A stretch of 64,000 bases of DNA, taken from Sthenelais limicola. Taxonomy: Eukaryota > Annelida > Polychaeta > Phyllodocida > Sigalionidae. This document shows positions 54,600 through 64,000 of this stretch, in pieces. The stretch covers positions 54,278,773 through 54,342,772 of the forward strand of contig OW804095.1 in assembly GCA_942159475.1 (NCBI GenBank), in the 5' to 3' direction. The translations under genes were made by a program, and so were the position numbers. Positions within the stretch are counted from its first letter, which is position 1. Each line of letters begins with the position of its first letter. Under the pieces are notes generated by a model. It was not told the DNA's origin and made no database searches. It saw only the letters and a program-made list of their open reading frames with translations.

Positions 54600-54790
54600 T
54601 CTATAAATGTCGAAATGAAGCGTTTAAAAAATCATATATACAGGTTAACTGGTCTGTGGAATAACCTACCACGAAGCACCAGAGAAATTAAGACTAGAGA
54701 AGGATTCAAGAGCTACTTGAAGATTAACTACCCTCAGGAATATGACATCTTATACCAAATGTATAGGGTCAGAGTAATTCATTCCAGGCA
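54600..54790 (+). pseudogene. CR1/jockey-type LINE 3'-terminal fragment
   Basis: Encodes HIYRLTGLWNNLPRSTREIK and GFKSYLK, matching the WNxLP...FKxxL tail that ends many non-LTR retrotransposon polyproteins. Nothing upstream could be joined to it. Confidence 0.7.
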
Positions 54791-55469
54791 TTTTCTCACA
54801 TCTAGATTTTGATTAATAAAAGGTATGACGCAAGTCGAGTCTTCATCATTCTTAATAATTTCTGTCTGTGGATAGATCTAACGGTTTTTTACCGGTATTT
54901 CTAGATAAACTAATTTATCATTTAAGAGCTGGTGTCGTTAATTCGCCCTCCGTGTTTTTTTGTTTTGTTTTTTAAAGGTTTTATTCAACATGACCTGCCA
55001 TCGGGGCTCATACAATTATAATGACAAGTGTGCCGTGTCCCTTATATTTCATATTTTTTCTAGGTTTTCTAAAATGTTTCTTACCTCTCCACTGACAGTT
55101 AAGTGAGCGTATACCTGTGCTATATTCTGAACAATATAGCAGCTACCTATAGCCAGTTTGTGTCTCTCAGGTGAGGACTTAGCTTCGGAATCCAACTCTG
55201 TTAACAATTTGAACTATAGGTTCATTCTTTTTTCCCTTGGCCTTGTACGACATTGTCATACTCTACCATTCTCATATTTAGTGTTACTTCATTGAGAAAG
55301 GCTCTAAATACAATTTTATTATTATAAAATATTCTCTGACGGTATATGTAAGGCCCATTCACATTACAACGGCCGATTGGTGTACGGCTGCCGCACGGCA
55401 AAATACACAATGTTAATCACAGCTTGCGGATTTCTTAAATTTGATCGGTGGTAAATAACTATTGCATCA

Positions 55470-56300
55470 GATTCTATATTGAAGCGACTGCCATTTTGTA
55501 ACGCTAGTGCATTTGTAAGGTATTTTACATTTTTCCTTCAAAACTTTCTCGGTTCCTACAAAATTCCCTCCTCTTAATATTTTATTCCAACCATCTAGTT
55601 TTTCATAGTCTGGATTGGCCAGTTTCACCAGCTCGCTATACACATTTTTGGTTTTAAAATCGTCAATATTAATTAGTTTTTCATTTACCTTGAACATTAT
55701 ATTTTTCCTCCTTGGCACAACATAATTATCAAATGTTGCCGATTGCAGCCATTCTCTATGGGCATGGCAGCTACTAGTTTTAACCTGTCATTAATCACAA
55801 TAAATGTCATATTTTGAGTTTAACAGGTTTAACAGGTCTCCTATCACCTCAATTCCACTCTCTGGCCAATCGTCATTTCTGATGGATTTTCCATCTGTTT
55901 TAGTATATTGATTATTCCATAATCTTTCTAGAAACACCTCCAGACCAGACTCCGGCCTTCTGCTGTAATAACATCGTTCCATATTTTTAACTATCTCAAG
56001 GATTTCTGGGGCATATACTTGCTCGTTAACACATGTCTTATATTCTCTTGATAAAATGCTTCTGAGATTCATACCCATTTGGGCTGGTTATTGTACAGCA
56101 TTATCTAAATCCATTCAATTCTGTGGGTTTTAATAATCTCATCTATACATCTCAGACTCAAACCTCCATTTTCATAGCTTTGTTTCAGGAAATCAAAACT
56201 TAGTTTAACATTTCTTGTTCCCCACACCATCATCTAAGTAATGCTCTTAATCTCTTTAATCACGTTTTTGTCCAACTGGACACACGATAGAACATGTTGT
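55470..56300 (-). pseudogene. L1-like LINE C-terminal remnant, minus strand
   Basis: Reads VWGTRNVKLSFDFLKQ, GGLSLRCIDEIIKTHRIEW, ERLWNNQ, PESGIEVIGDLLN and FKVNEKLINIDDF in interrupted frames. Same domain order as the plus-strand remnant near 52.4 kb, so the two face each other across GT92 exon 1. 5' truncated near 56300. Confidence 0.75.
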
Positions 56301-57208
56301 ACATGTTGTAGGCCTACGTTTTCATTAAACAACGAGAACTCAAGATTATGTAGATAGGTATTTATTCAAGTTTGGGGTAATTAGTTGATATTATTATGAT
56401 GAACACTTGTCCTTGACCGAAGTTGGTGGTAGAATATAATTGGACACTTGGAGTACACAAACATTATATATATAGTTAATAGCAGATCTTTGGATTCTGC
56501 TGGGGTTCTGGATACTTATAAATTACTGTTTGGACAGGAAGTCGTCAAACCGGAAAACGGATGTAGTAGTTTATTTTTCTGATTCAGAGGTTTATTTTTC
56601 GGATGTAGAATTATTTTGCAGATGTAGTTAAAATAAACCCCAGCCGGCGTTTCCGCTCAATCACTTACCTCATCAACTAGTTGTTTGTCGTTGATTCCGC
56701 GTTCATTTTTGAACGTGTATAAAGTCCTGGTCACATTAAAGTCTTTTCTTCACTGTTTTCGATGGAAATATTAGCCATTTTTAAGTATTTAGGGCATAGG
56801 GTTTGCCATAACGTGACGACGATAGACATCGTGCAAGCGATGTTGTGACAATGGCTGTCTCCCAGTGACACTCAGACGAAACAAGCCAGGCTCTGTACAA
56901 CTGCCTAAATATCACTCCCAATAGCTCCAAAATCACCGAGAATGTTCCAAATATCCTTGTTCTTAGCATGATCCGCTTGCTGAATGGTGGTAAGCAACGA
57001 AATAGGGAATAATCCATTTGTCAATTCCGCCACAGTAGACATCGTGCCGGACATCGTGCAAGCCTCAGTTTGTTGACGTGTGGGTCACTTTCGAATGAAA
57101 TCCTCTGTGCGCTATATAGACTACCGTACACAATGCAACGCTAAGTCAACGTGCACATGAGTGGCTATGCCAAAGGATTTCCACATCTCTTCCGGTTGCA
57201 CGTATGGG

Positions 57209-57711
57209 TTCTGAAATCGTCATTCATGGAATACTTGATTCCCGTACACTAAATCTTCGCTATCGGGCCAAAACTATATTTAAATCATTTCTACCGATTC
57301 AAATGTTTTATTTATTTCTTTTTTAAGTCCCTAGACACACGCAACACGGCATTCGAGAACTGGAAGTCTCCTCTGCTTTGGATAGCAAGCAGCGGATCCT
57401 TACAAAAACAGGCCGGCTCGCTGAACATAAACATAAGTAAATACGCATCTCTGATTGGCTGTTGTAGCTGGAGGTTCATTCGGCCAGCCGTCGCGTTGTC
57501 ATTTAGATTCCGACTAAAGCGGTGCAAACTTGCGGAGAGTAAACACAGGGTTTCTGAAATCGCCATTCATTTATTACTTGATTTCCATAGAGGAAAACTT
57601 CGCTATCGGGCTAAAACAACATTTAAAACATTTCTACCGATTCAAATCTTTTATTTATTTCTTTTTTAAGTCCCTAGACACACGGACACGGCATTTGTAG
57701 ACCGGAAGTCT
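57209..57711. repeat. Two diverged 160-bp direct copies, 343 bp apart
   Basis: TTCTGAAATCG...TTTTTTAAGTCCCTAGACA...GGAAGTCT occurs at 57209-57370 and 57552-57711. Both copies carry TTCGCTATCGGG. Confidence 0.85.
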
Positions 57712-58081
57712 TATGCTTGGTTGCCTGCAAAAAGTGGAAGCTTTGTTTGTTTCTGGAACAGAGAATCTGCTGACGTAAACGACATTCTGAAGTTATGATT
57801 ACGTGTACATATGTGATATTGGTTGGACAGAGGTAAAATAAACTAAATATTAAAATGTATTGGTTTTAAATGTGTAAAACATGCTAATTTGGACGTTATA
57901 AAGGCGGCGTTTTGACTCGGTCCTTTCCATGTCAGATGTAAAATAGTAACCTATGTATTGGAGTTAAGGAGTTAAATTATTGGAGTTCTTCATGCTGTAA
58001 GTACTAAAACCTTTTTTTGAGCCTAATATTTGTTAATATGTGTTTAAACAGTGTTATTGAATCCAAAAATCGGCTATTAAA

Positions 58082-58206
58082 GTGATTAATTTCTCGAGAT
58101 TTTGTGTCTGAGGCATTTGCTTGAAAATAAACCCCAAGGCCCTTCGGGCCTTGGGGTTTATTTTCAAGCAAATGCCTCAGACACAAAATCTCGAGAAATT
58201 AATCAC
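58082..58206. repeat. Perfect 61-bp palindrome with 3-base spacer
   Basis: Arms 58082-58142 and 58146-58206 are exact reverse complements around TTC. The core is AAGGCCC-TTC-GGGCCTT; on the minus strand the loop reads C-GAA-G. Outside the arms pairing stops at once. It lies 45 bp from the stop of the recombinase pseudogene. Confidence 0.97.
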
Positions 58207-58250
58207 ATAATATACCCGTCAGCTTGTACACCGATCAGCCCAAGCACAGT

Positions 58251-60180
58251 TCACAGTGCCTGCAGGGCATTGTGGACTGATGTGTTGCTGAGGGAATTGG
58301 GTCTGATGTAGGACCTAACTGAACCTGATGACCACGTACATGCCATGGGCCATGATGTTAAGGGCCGCCCACACCTGAGCGCCCGCCGATTTAACTTCTC
58401 CCGATCCGATTTAACTTCTCCCGATCCGATTTAACTGCTCCCGATCAAGAATTCTAAGGAATAAACTTTTAAAACTGTCCATTTGTGGAGACCCACACCA
58501 GGGACGTTGACCCACACCTACCCAAATTCTCCCCGATTTGTGTCCCGATGTCTCCGATTTGTGTCCCGATTTAGGTATTAAAAGAGTATATCTTATTTAT
58601 TTAGGAATTAAAAAATATTTTTTAACTTTTTTTTTCCAAATGGTCATAACTTTTTTTGCCCAAAGGTTACATCGTTGCGCCTGACAGATCTGAAATCAGG
58701 AGATTCAGGAGATATAGAATCACTCAAAAAACGTTGTTTGGACGCCAAACCAAAATTCACCCTCCCTATTTTCCATTTTTTTGATAATCTGGAGAGCCCT
58801 CCCGACGGCTCTGGAAGGCCCCCCGATGCATTGGGACAGTTCCAGATGCATCGGGCAGAGACCCACACTAGGAAGGGATTATAAAAATTCAAAGCCAAAA
58901 TCGGGACAAATCTATAATCGGGCAAAAATAGGAATTAACTAGTCCCGATTGATGAAAATTACTTCAATCGGCGGTGATTTTGCAATCGGGAGTAAAAAAT
59001 TCGTCCGATTGAACTCCCAATTGATCGGGATGGAAAGTTAAATCCTAAAATGGATCAGGAGCAGTTAAATCGGATCGGGACAAGTTAAATCGGCGCAAAT
59101 TTGCTCAGGTGTGGGGGGGGGGGGGTTTTTTAGTCAGGTAGGCCCCTCCCTGGTGGTAGGAGTAGGATGCTCCTCCATGTCTCAGGCTGTGCATGGAGTG
59201 GGTTTTGGGCTTGTATCCTGCCCTTTTCACTACTCGTGCCCACTCCTTGCGCATGAACCCGATGGTTAGGGGGTTCCTGTCCCTAAACCTGAAGAGGGGG
59301 TGCTCCAGGGGAGGCCCTCCGTCCTCCTGAGAACTCTGGCTAGTGCTCTCTTGGGACAGATGTCGTTGCCGGGCTTCTGAGGGAGGAATATAATTGTGGG
59401 TGTATGTGAAGACTGCATGGTCTTGCTCCATTTCAGCATGACGCTGACCCCGGTGTGTTGTAGGGTCACGTCAGAGATGCACATGTGCTTTGTTGGGTCG
59501 AAGGACTTGATGGTCTGTGGGAACAGGTTCAATTGCCTCAGAAAGGCAATGAACATGAGAATTATTGCTGCACCCACCGATGTCTGGTTGTCTGATGTTT
59601 GTTGTATCTGGATGCAGCAGTGGAGCATGTCTGTAGAGACGCCTTCCTTGGGCTTAGGTATAAGGCAGACTGATAGCTGGATACCCTTGAGCGCCAGGGT
59701 GATGTGATAATCATATAGGGATGTAGAGTCGATGTGGGCCATTTTGACGAAGGTTCTCAGGGAGGAGAGGTTGTTGAGAATGGTCCTGGGGACAGCTGGC
59801 TCTGGGTGAGGTATTCCAGATACCACAGGGTGCATGGTCGTGGTCCAGGCCCAGTGCTATGCAGAAGGAGAGATATAGCTTCGCTGCTGAGACCCTGTTG
59901 GCATTGGTTCCAGGGCGGTGAGCTTCCTTCTGTCTTGCTGTTCAAAGGGCCGCCAGGACACGCTGCTTCGGGCCTAGAAAATACGGTTCAAGATATCAAA
60001 GTCATGGTCACACACATCTACAGGGGAAAGATGGAGTTCTGCAACAAGGGACTGGGCCTTAGAGGCATAGGTTTTTGACAGATGGGCCCTCAAGAGGGCA
60101 TCAGGGAGGTCCATAAGTAAGCCAGGAATGTGGGCTGTTTTCTTCTGAGGTTCAGGATCCGAGGAAGGGGCCGAAGACAA
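58251..60180 (-). pseudogene. Tyrosine recombinase gene split by a MITE
   Basis: The upstream part (60180 to 59133) encodes a degraded core-binding domain, then FIAFLRQLNLFP (catalytic Arg), LKWSKTM (Lys) and SMHSLRHGGASY (His-x-x-Arg-His). The remainder (58357-58251) encodes NIMAHG and, after a 4-base shift, TWSSGSVRSYIRP with the nucleophile Tyr and a stop. The 769-bp insert separates the two. Crypton or DIRS/PAT origin is possible. No reverse transcriptase was seen upstream, which leans toward Crypton-like, but weakly. Confidence 0.8.
58361..59129. mobile_element. MITE (Harbinger-like), 769 bp, with TTA target duplication
   Basis: Left end AGGGCCGCCCACACCTGAGC and right end GCTCAGGTGTGGGGGG are inverted. 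Subterminal CCGATTTAACTTCTCCCGAT repeats are mirrored on both sides. TTA flanks each end (58358-58360 and 59130-59132). Excising the element with one TTA reconnects the recombinase frame, which fixes the boundaries. A poly-G run blurs the right TIR. Confidence 0.85.
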
Positions 60181-60359
60181 AAAATTTCCGCGGATTCTCT
60201 ATGGTCAGTGCAGAAGTGAGGGTGATGCAGTGTCTGTGTCCAGCACCTGGAGTGGGGGCAGGTGGCGTGGCAGTAGTTGGTGTCTGATCCTTCTGGTCTC
60301 ACCTCCAGTGCATCCCGAGCTCCGGTTCAATGAGGAGGAATTATCCTTTCGATTAAGGT

Positions 60360-60430
60360 GTCCATGCATGTGCCCACCTATTTTCTCCCAGTAGTGCCCA
60401 CCTATTTTCTCCCAGTAGGCCCACTTTTAC
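60360..60430. repeat. Short tandem of a 25-bp unit
   Basis: GTGCCCACCTATTTTCTCCC followed by AGTAG occurs twice in tandem, with a partial third. Confidence 0.8.
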
Positions 60431-62108
60431 TCTACTGCCGTGGGACAGTTTCAGAAGAGTTATCATCGTGCTAATTTGATAACAATGATTTTGTGATATT
60501 TTGAAGATATTTTATCGTTGTGATTGTATGCCTACATTTCTTAATATCTACGATATAGACAAAAGAGTATGAATATCTCTGATGTTCCATTCTATGTAAT
60601 GGTTTTAAAAGCCTTCTGCCGACAAATACTGACGACAAATGTGTATTTTTGTGCCACCACATGCATGGATAAATGTATGTAGGCCTATATTATATACACC
60701 CCACTATTAATTGTTACCCTTACATATATATGAGCAATTCCACCAATTGGTCGACATATGACTTTAAAATAGACTTTTTAATTTATAATGAGAAATCTTG
60801 GTCTGGAGTTGCTTTAATCAATTCAGTATGCTTACCCGATCGGAAATACATCAGAAATACCCTACTTTTGCATATCTGGTATAGATATTTAAAATTCTAG
60901 AGGAATAAAAAACTGTTTTATTGCCTAAAAATTAACGAAAATATTGCTAATATTAAAAGAATGGTGTAAAGAGAGAAAAAAATATGTCCACTCATGGCTA
61001 CATGTTTATTCAAATGTAATATGATAACCCTGGCTACCGAATAATTTGAAAAAAATATATTTCTAATAATCCATTGACAGATGTACAATGCAAAAATGAC
61101 TGGGGGTGTATATGTCACCATAACGTGCCTATTCTAACCTAGAATAAAAATATATTTGAAAGTTAAAGAAGGGTTAGGGAGAGATGTTCTAGAAAGATTT
61201 CAATGTATTCGCCCTTATAATAATGATTGAAGTTGCCAGATTGCCAGACATTTTAATTAATAAAAAATAAAATATTTAGAGTTGAAAAAATTAAAGTATG
61301 GCTGAAGGTAAGTTATCATATAGCTCAAACATGAACAGACAACACAAAAAGAATGCTTCAACATATTATTGAGTATTAAGAATAGCCACTATATATAAGG
61401 TCTCAATCCAAGGCCTACATCCAAGTTTTTTTTAATCAGAAATGGTTCTGGTCCAAACGTTATGCTCTAAAAGGCAGATCCAAGCACTTACAGGGCGCGG
61501 TCAAATCCAGGATCCAATCTGGGTCATGCTTTAAGAATATACAGTACGATATGACCCTTTGGTAGAAATATAAACACTGTAATATTGATAATCGTTATTA
61601 ATTTTATGGATGAATGGAAATTTCACACTCAATTGGATGGAATGGATTCCAGTGGATTTGATCCAGTAAATTTATAGGAAACGATTACAAAAGCAATGGA
61701 CTTGCCTCATGTAAATATAATTTAGGGAATTAAATTCATATGGCTGGGATACTAATTTCAGTTATCTGAAAAATGATACTTTAAACACATTGAATACAGC
61801 GTTGAACATTGAATATAATTGTGAATAATACAAATGAAAATGATGGACACATTCATTGGCAAAGACGAGAAACACAGGAAAAGCTTGAGGCAGTAAAATG
61901 CTGGAAATTACCATGGAACAGGTTTGGATAAAGATCCTATCCCAAAAGAAAAATATGTGGATTTTTAACCATTGAAACACATTCGATTGTGACTGGAATA
62001 TTTCCGTTGATACACAAAGCTTTGCAGAAGTTAAAAAACATAGACAAAAATGATAATACTGATAAGTTATGACTCATTTCTCCCTAACACATTATATACA
62101 AGTTATAC
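60431..62108. other. AT-rich sequence, no gene seen
   Basis: Only short open frames. ATGAGCAATTCCACCAATTGG near 60730 is inverted at 25993-26013 and resembles the TIR at 62109, so an unpaired transposon end lies here. Confidence 0.5.
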
Positions 62109-63603
62109 ATATGGCCATTTCCACCAATTTGACAACATTTGGGCCCCTAGACACCCCCTGAGTACCCACAAATAATTTTTACATTTATCAGTTGATTTTT
62201 TATTTTCTATCAACCTTATATATATGCACATTAAACTTTAAAAGTTTGGAACCATTCTGATAATTAGGAATTTGTTTACAGGGGGGTCGAAAATAGATCC
62301 CAAATATGAAAAAAATGCTAAAAATAGTATGACGAATAATGGTACATATTTCTACATAAATGAGTATTTAAATTAGAAATAGATAAAACAAATATGCACA
62401 TAATGTATTGAACTATTTTGTACTTGATAGGTCTCGACATAAGGATCATAACACCTTTTATTTGGTGAAGATATTCTAACTAGAAGAAAAGTTACAGCCA
62501 AATAACCATTCAGTAATGGTAATAATAATGGCAGCAGCAAGGGTGATAGGTCATTGACCCTCTGCCCACATTATAATGTATTTATACACATTATATAAAT
62601 CATTATATTTAGAATATATATAACATTCATTACCCTTATTTAGGTTTTTAAGTTGACTCAAATACTTGTATTTAATGTTCCTGTTCTGTTTAAGTATTTA
62701 GAGGCAAAATCTTCAAGGATAAACGTTCTAATATTATGTATATATGTTAGAGATATAATTTCTGATATTATGTGACAGCAGGCGTGACGGCACATGACGG
62801 CAGGCGTGACGGCACACGACACAACGTGACTGCAAATTTTTAAAGCATTTTGCCTTAAGAATCATGTAAAAACGGCACAGAAATCATGAATTCCAATCTA
62901 CAAAGGTTGATATTAAGCAAAGTCAATAATAAATGTCAAATTTAGATTTTATTATTAAATTTATGCCTTATAAAGCTCTAAAAACCCTAAAATATGCGTG
63001 ACGGCACACGACATGAACTCTGGGACCCACCACCTTTTGGCACCATGTTATTTCTCTGCTATGATCCAAGAAAAACTCAAATAAATACATTTAATGTTTT
63101 TACATATATATATCCCATGCATTTTATCATTATTCCTAATAATTTGATAGATATATATATTTTTTATTTTTTTATTCTACCTTAGGCACACTGCGTGACG
63201 GCACACGACATGGGGGGTGCCCCACACAAAAAAAAATTGGTTTTTGATGGCTTTTGGCGAAAAAATATTTTTTTTGCATTTTTTTTTACACAGATCATGT
63301 TCACGTAACCTACTATCACAACATATAAAAAAAAATGTTCAATTTTGAAGATTATTTAGAAATTCAGCAATTCCACGGACTAATGGCAGTTTAAAAAAAT
63401 GATTTTTGCCCCCAAAATGGGATTTTGAAATAAAAAAAAAAAAAATTGGACCAAAAATGCCAAAAATGTGGTTCTGCAGGTTGGTAGAACCATCCAATCA
63501 AAAAAATTTATCAAATTAATAGTAATTAATTTGATTTAAGCCCATTTTATCACTTTCCACGGTTTGGGGCCAAATGTTGTCAAATAGGTGGAATTGGCCA
63601 TAT
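62109..63603. mobile_element. TIR element, about 1.5 kb, with repeated GCGTGACGGCACACGAC motifs
   Basis: ATATGGCCATTTCCACCAAT at 62109 is mirrored to 63603, about 37 bp of imperfect inverted repeat through GACAACATTTGGGCCCC. Inside are GACGGCACACGAC-type 17-mers at 62784 (variant), 62804, 62996 and 63193, and an inverted copy (62420-62560) of the repeat family at 22.1-25.4 kb. No transposase frame. Confidence 0.65.
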
Positions 63604-63700
63604 ACAGTGTAGGTTAGGTGCAGCGGAGAATATTTGAGCGTACCACAAGTGTTAATGTCCCTTTTATTTTTAATGATATTTGGGTAATTGTACCTTAAGA

Positions 63701-63863
63701 TAGAACTCAACGAGAGATGGATCTAGCATGACGGATTCACAAAACACGAGTGCGTTGTTTTTCCGTTTTTCCCGAGTGGCGAAGCCACGAGTGAAAAACG
63801 GAAAAATAATGCACAAGTGTTTTGTGAATCCGTCATGCTAGATCCATCTCGAGTTGGGTTCTA
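63701..63863. repeat. Fold-back element, about 80-bp arms
   Basis: TAGAACTCAACGAGAGATGG at 63701 is mirrored near 63863. The centre is GTGGC-GAA-GCCAC, i.e. a C-GAA-G triloop. A few mismatches in the arms. The window ends shortly after, with GCGTCATGAAATGA in tandem. Confidence 0.85.
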
Positions 63864-64000
63864 TTTTTATGCCATGATATATATATTTTAGCCTTATTTA
63901 ATCATTATTTACCTTCATTTCGTGTCTCGCAACCCTCTGACTCGGCAGAAACAAGCACTTACAACGTTGCGTCATGAAATGAGCGTCATGAAATGAGCGT

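Larger units (their letters stand above)
53510..58081. other. Region upstream of GT92, no host gene seen
   Basis: Apart from the LINE fragments and the duplication at 57209-57711, nothing is recognisable. The GT92 promoter is expected near 53.5-53.8 kb, but no clear core element was found. Confidence 0.5.

Noticed and set aside
58004..58311. Two opposite-strand frames sharing the same N-terminus (MCLRHLLENKPQGP)
   Set aside because: They are identical only because they read the two arms of the palindrome.
1..64000. CRISPR array, operon or prokaryotic features
   Set aside because: The regular repeats are minisatellites without spacers of CRISPR type, and all convincing genes are spliced.

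Overview
The window is nuclear DNA of an invertebrate animal. It holds three spliced protein-coding genes, all read from the minus strand, set in AT-rich sequence crowded with transposable elements and simple repeats. The gene content (vitamin K-dependent gamma-glutamyl carboxylase, a TGF-beta superfamily type II receptor and a GT92-family glycosyltransferase), a Ngaro/DIRS-type retroelement and the very frequent word TAGGCCTA suggest a marine invertebrate. My guess is an echinoderm or hemichordate, but the sequence alone does not prove it.

Layout. (1) 709-11028: a complete carboxylase gene in 13 coding exons (750 codons plus stop), with the catalytic residues kept. (2) About 11.0-19.4 kb: intergenic, with a TTAA-flanked inverted-repeat element and a 550-bp AAAAAGTTGGTC minisatellite. 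(3) 19389-36789: a 7-exon type II serine/threonine kinase receptor (499 residues). Its 7.7-kb intron 4 is packed with CGGCCGAA and CGGCCGAT arrays, a tandem 740-bp duplication and a TIR element set between pyrimidine-rich minisatellites. One of its introns appears to be GC-AG. (4) 39467-53509: a 3-exon GT92 gene (449 residues). Its 12-kb first intron holds a TIR element, an LTR element with no visible gag-pol, a solo LTR, a degenerate Ngaro element with diagnostic split direct repeats, and an L1-like LINE remnant. A broken copy of part of its last exon lies just downstream. (5) 53.5-64 kb: no host gene seen. There are two more LINE remnants, a tyrosine-recombinase pseudogene split by a 769-bp MITE, a perfect 61-bp palindrome, and a 1.5-kb TIR element carrying repeated GCGTGACGGCACACGAC motifs.

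The three host genes have no evident shared pathway, though all act in the secretory pathway or at the membrane: ER gamma-carboxylation, Golgi glycosyl transfer and cell-surface signalling. Exon boundaries were worked out by hand from reading-frame continuity, GT/AG sites and remembered family sequence. No alignment or transcript data were available.
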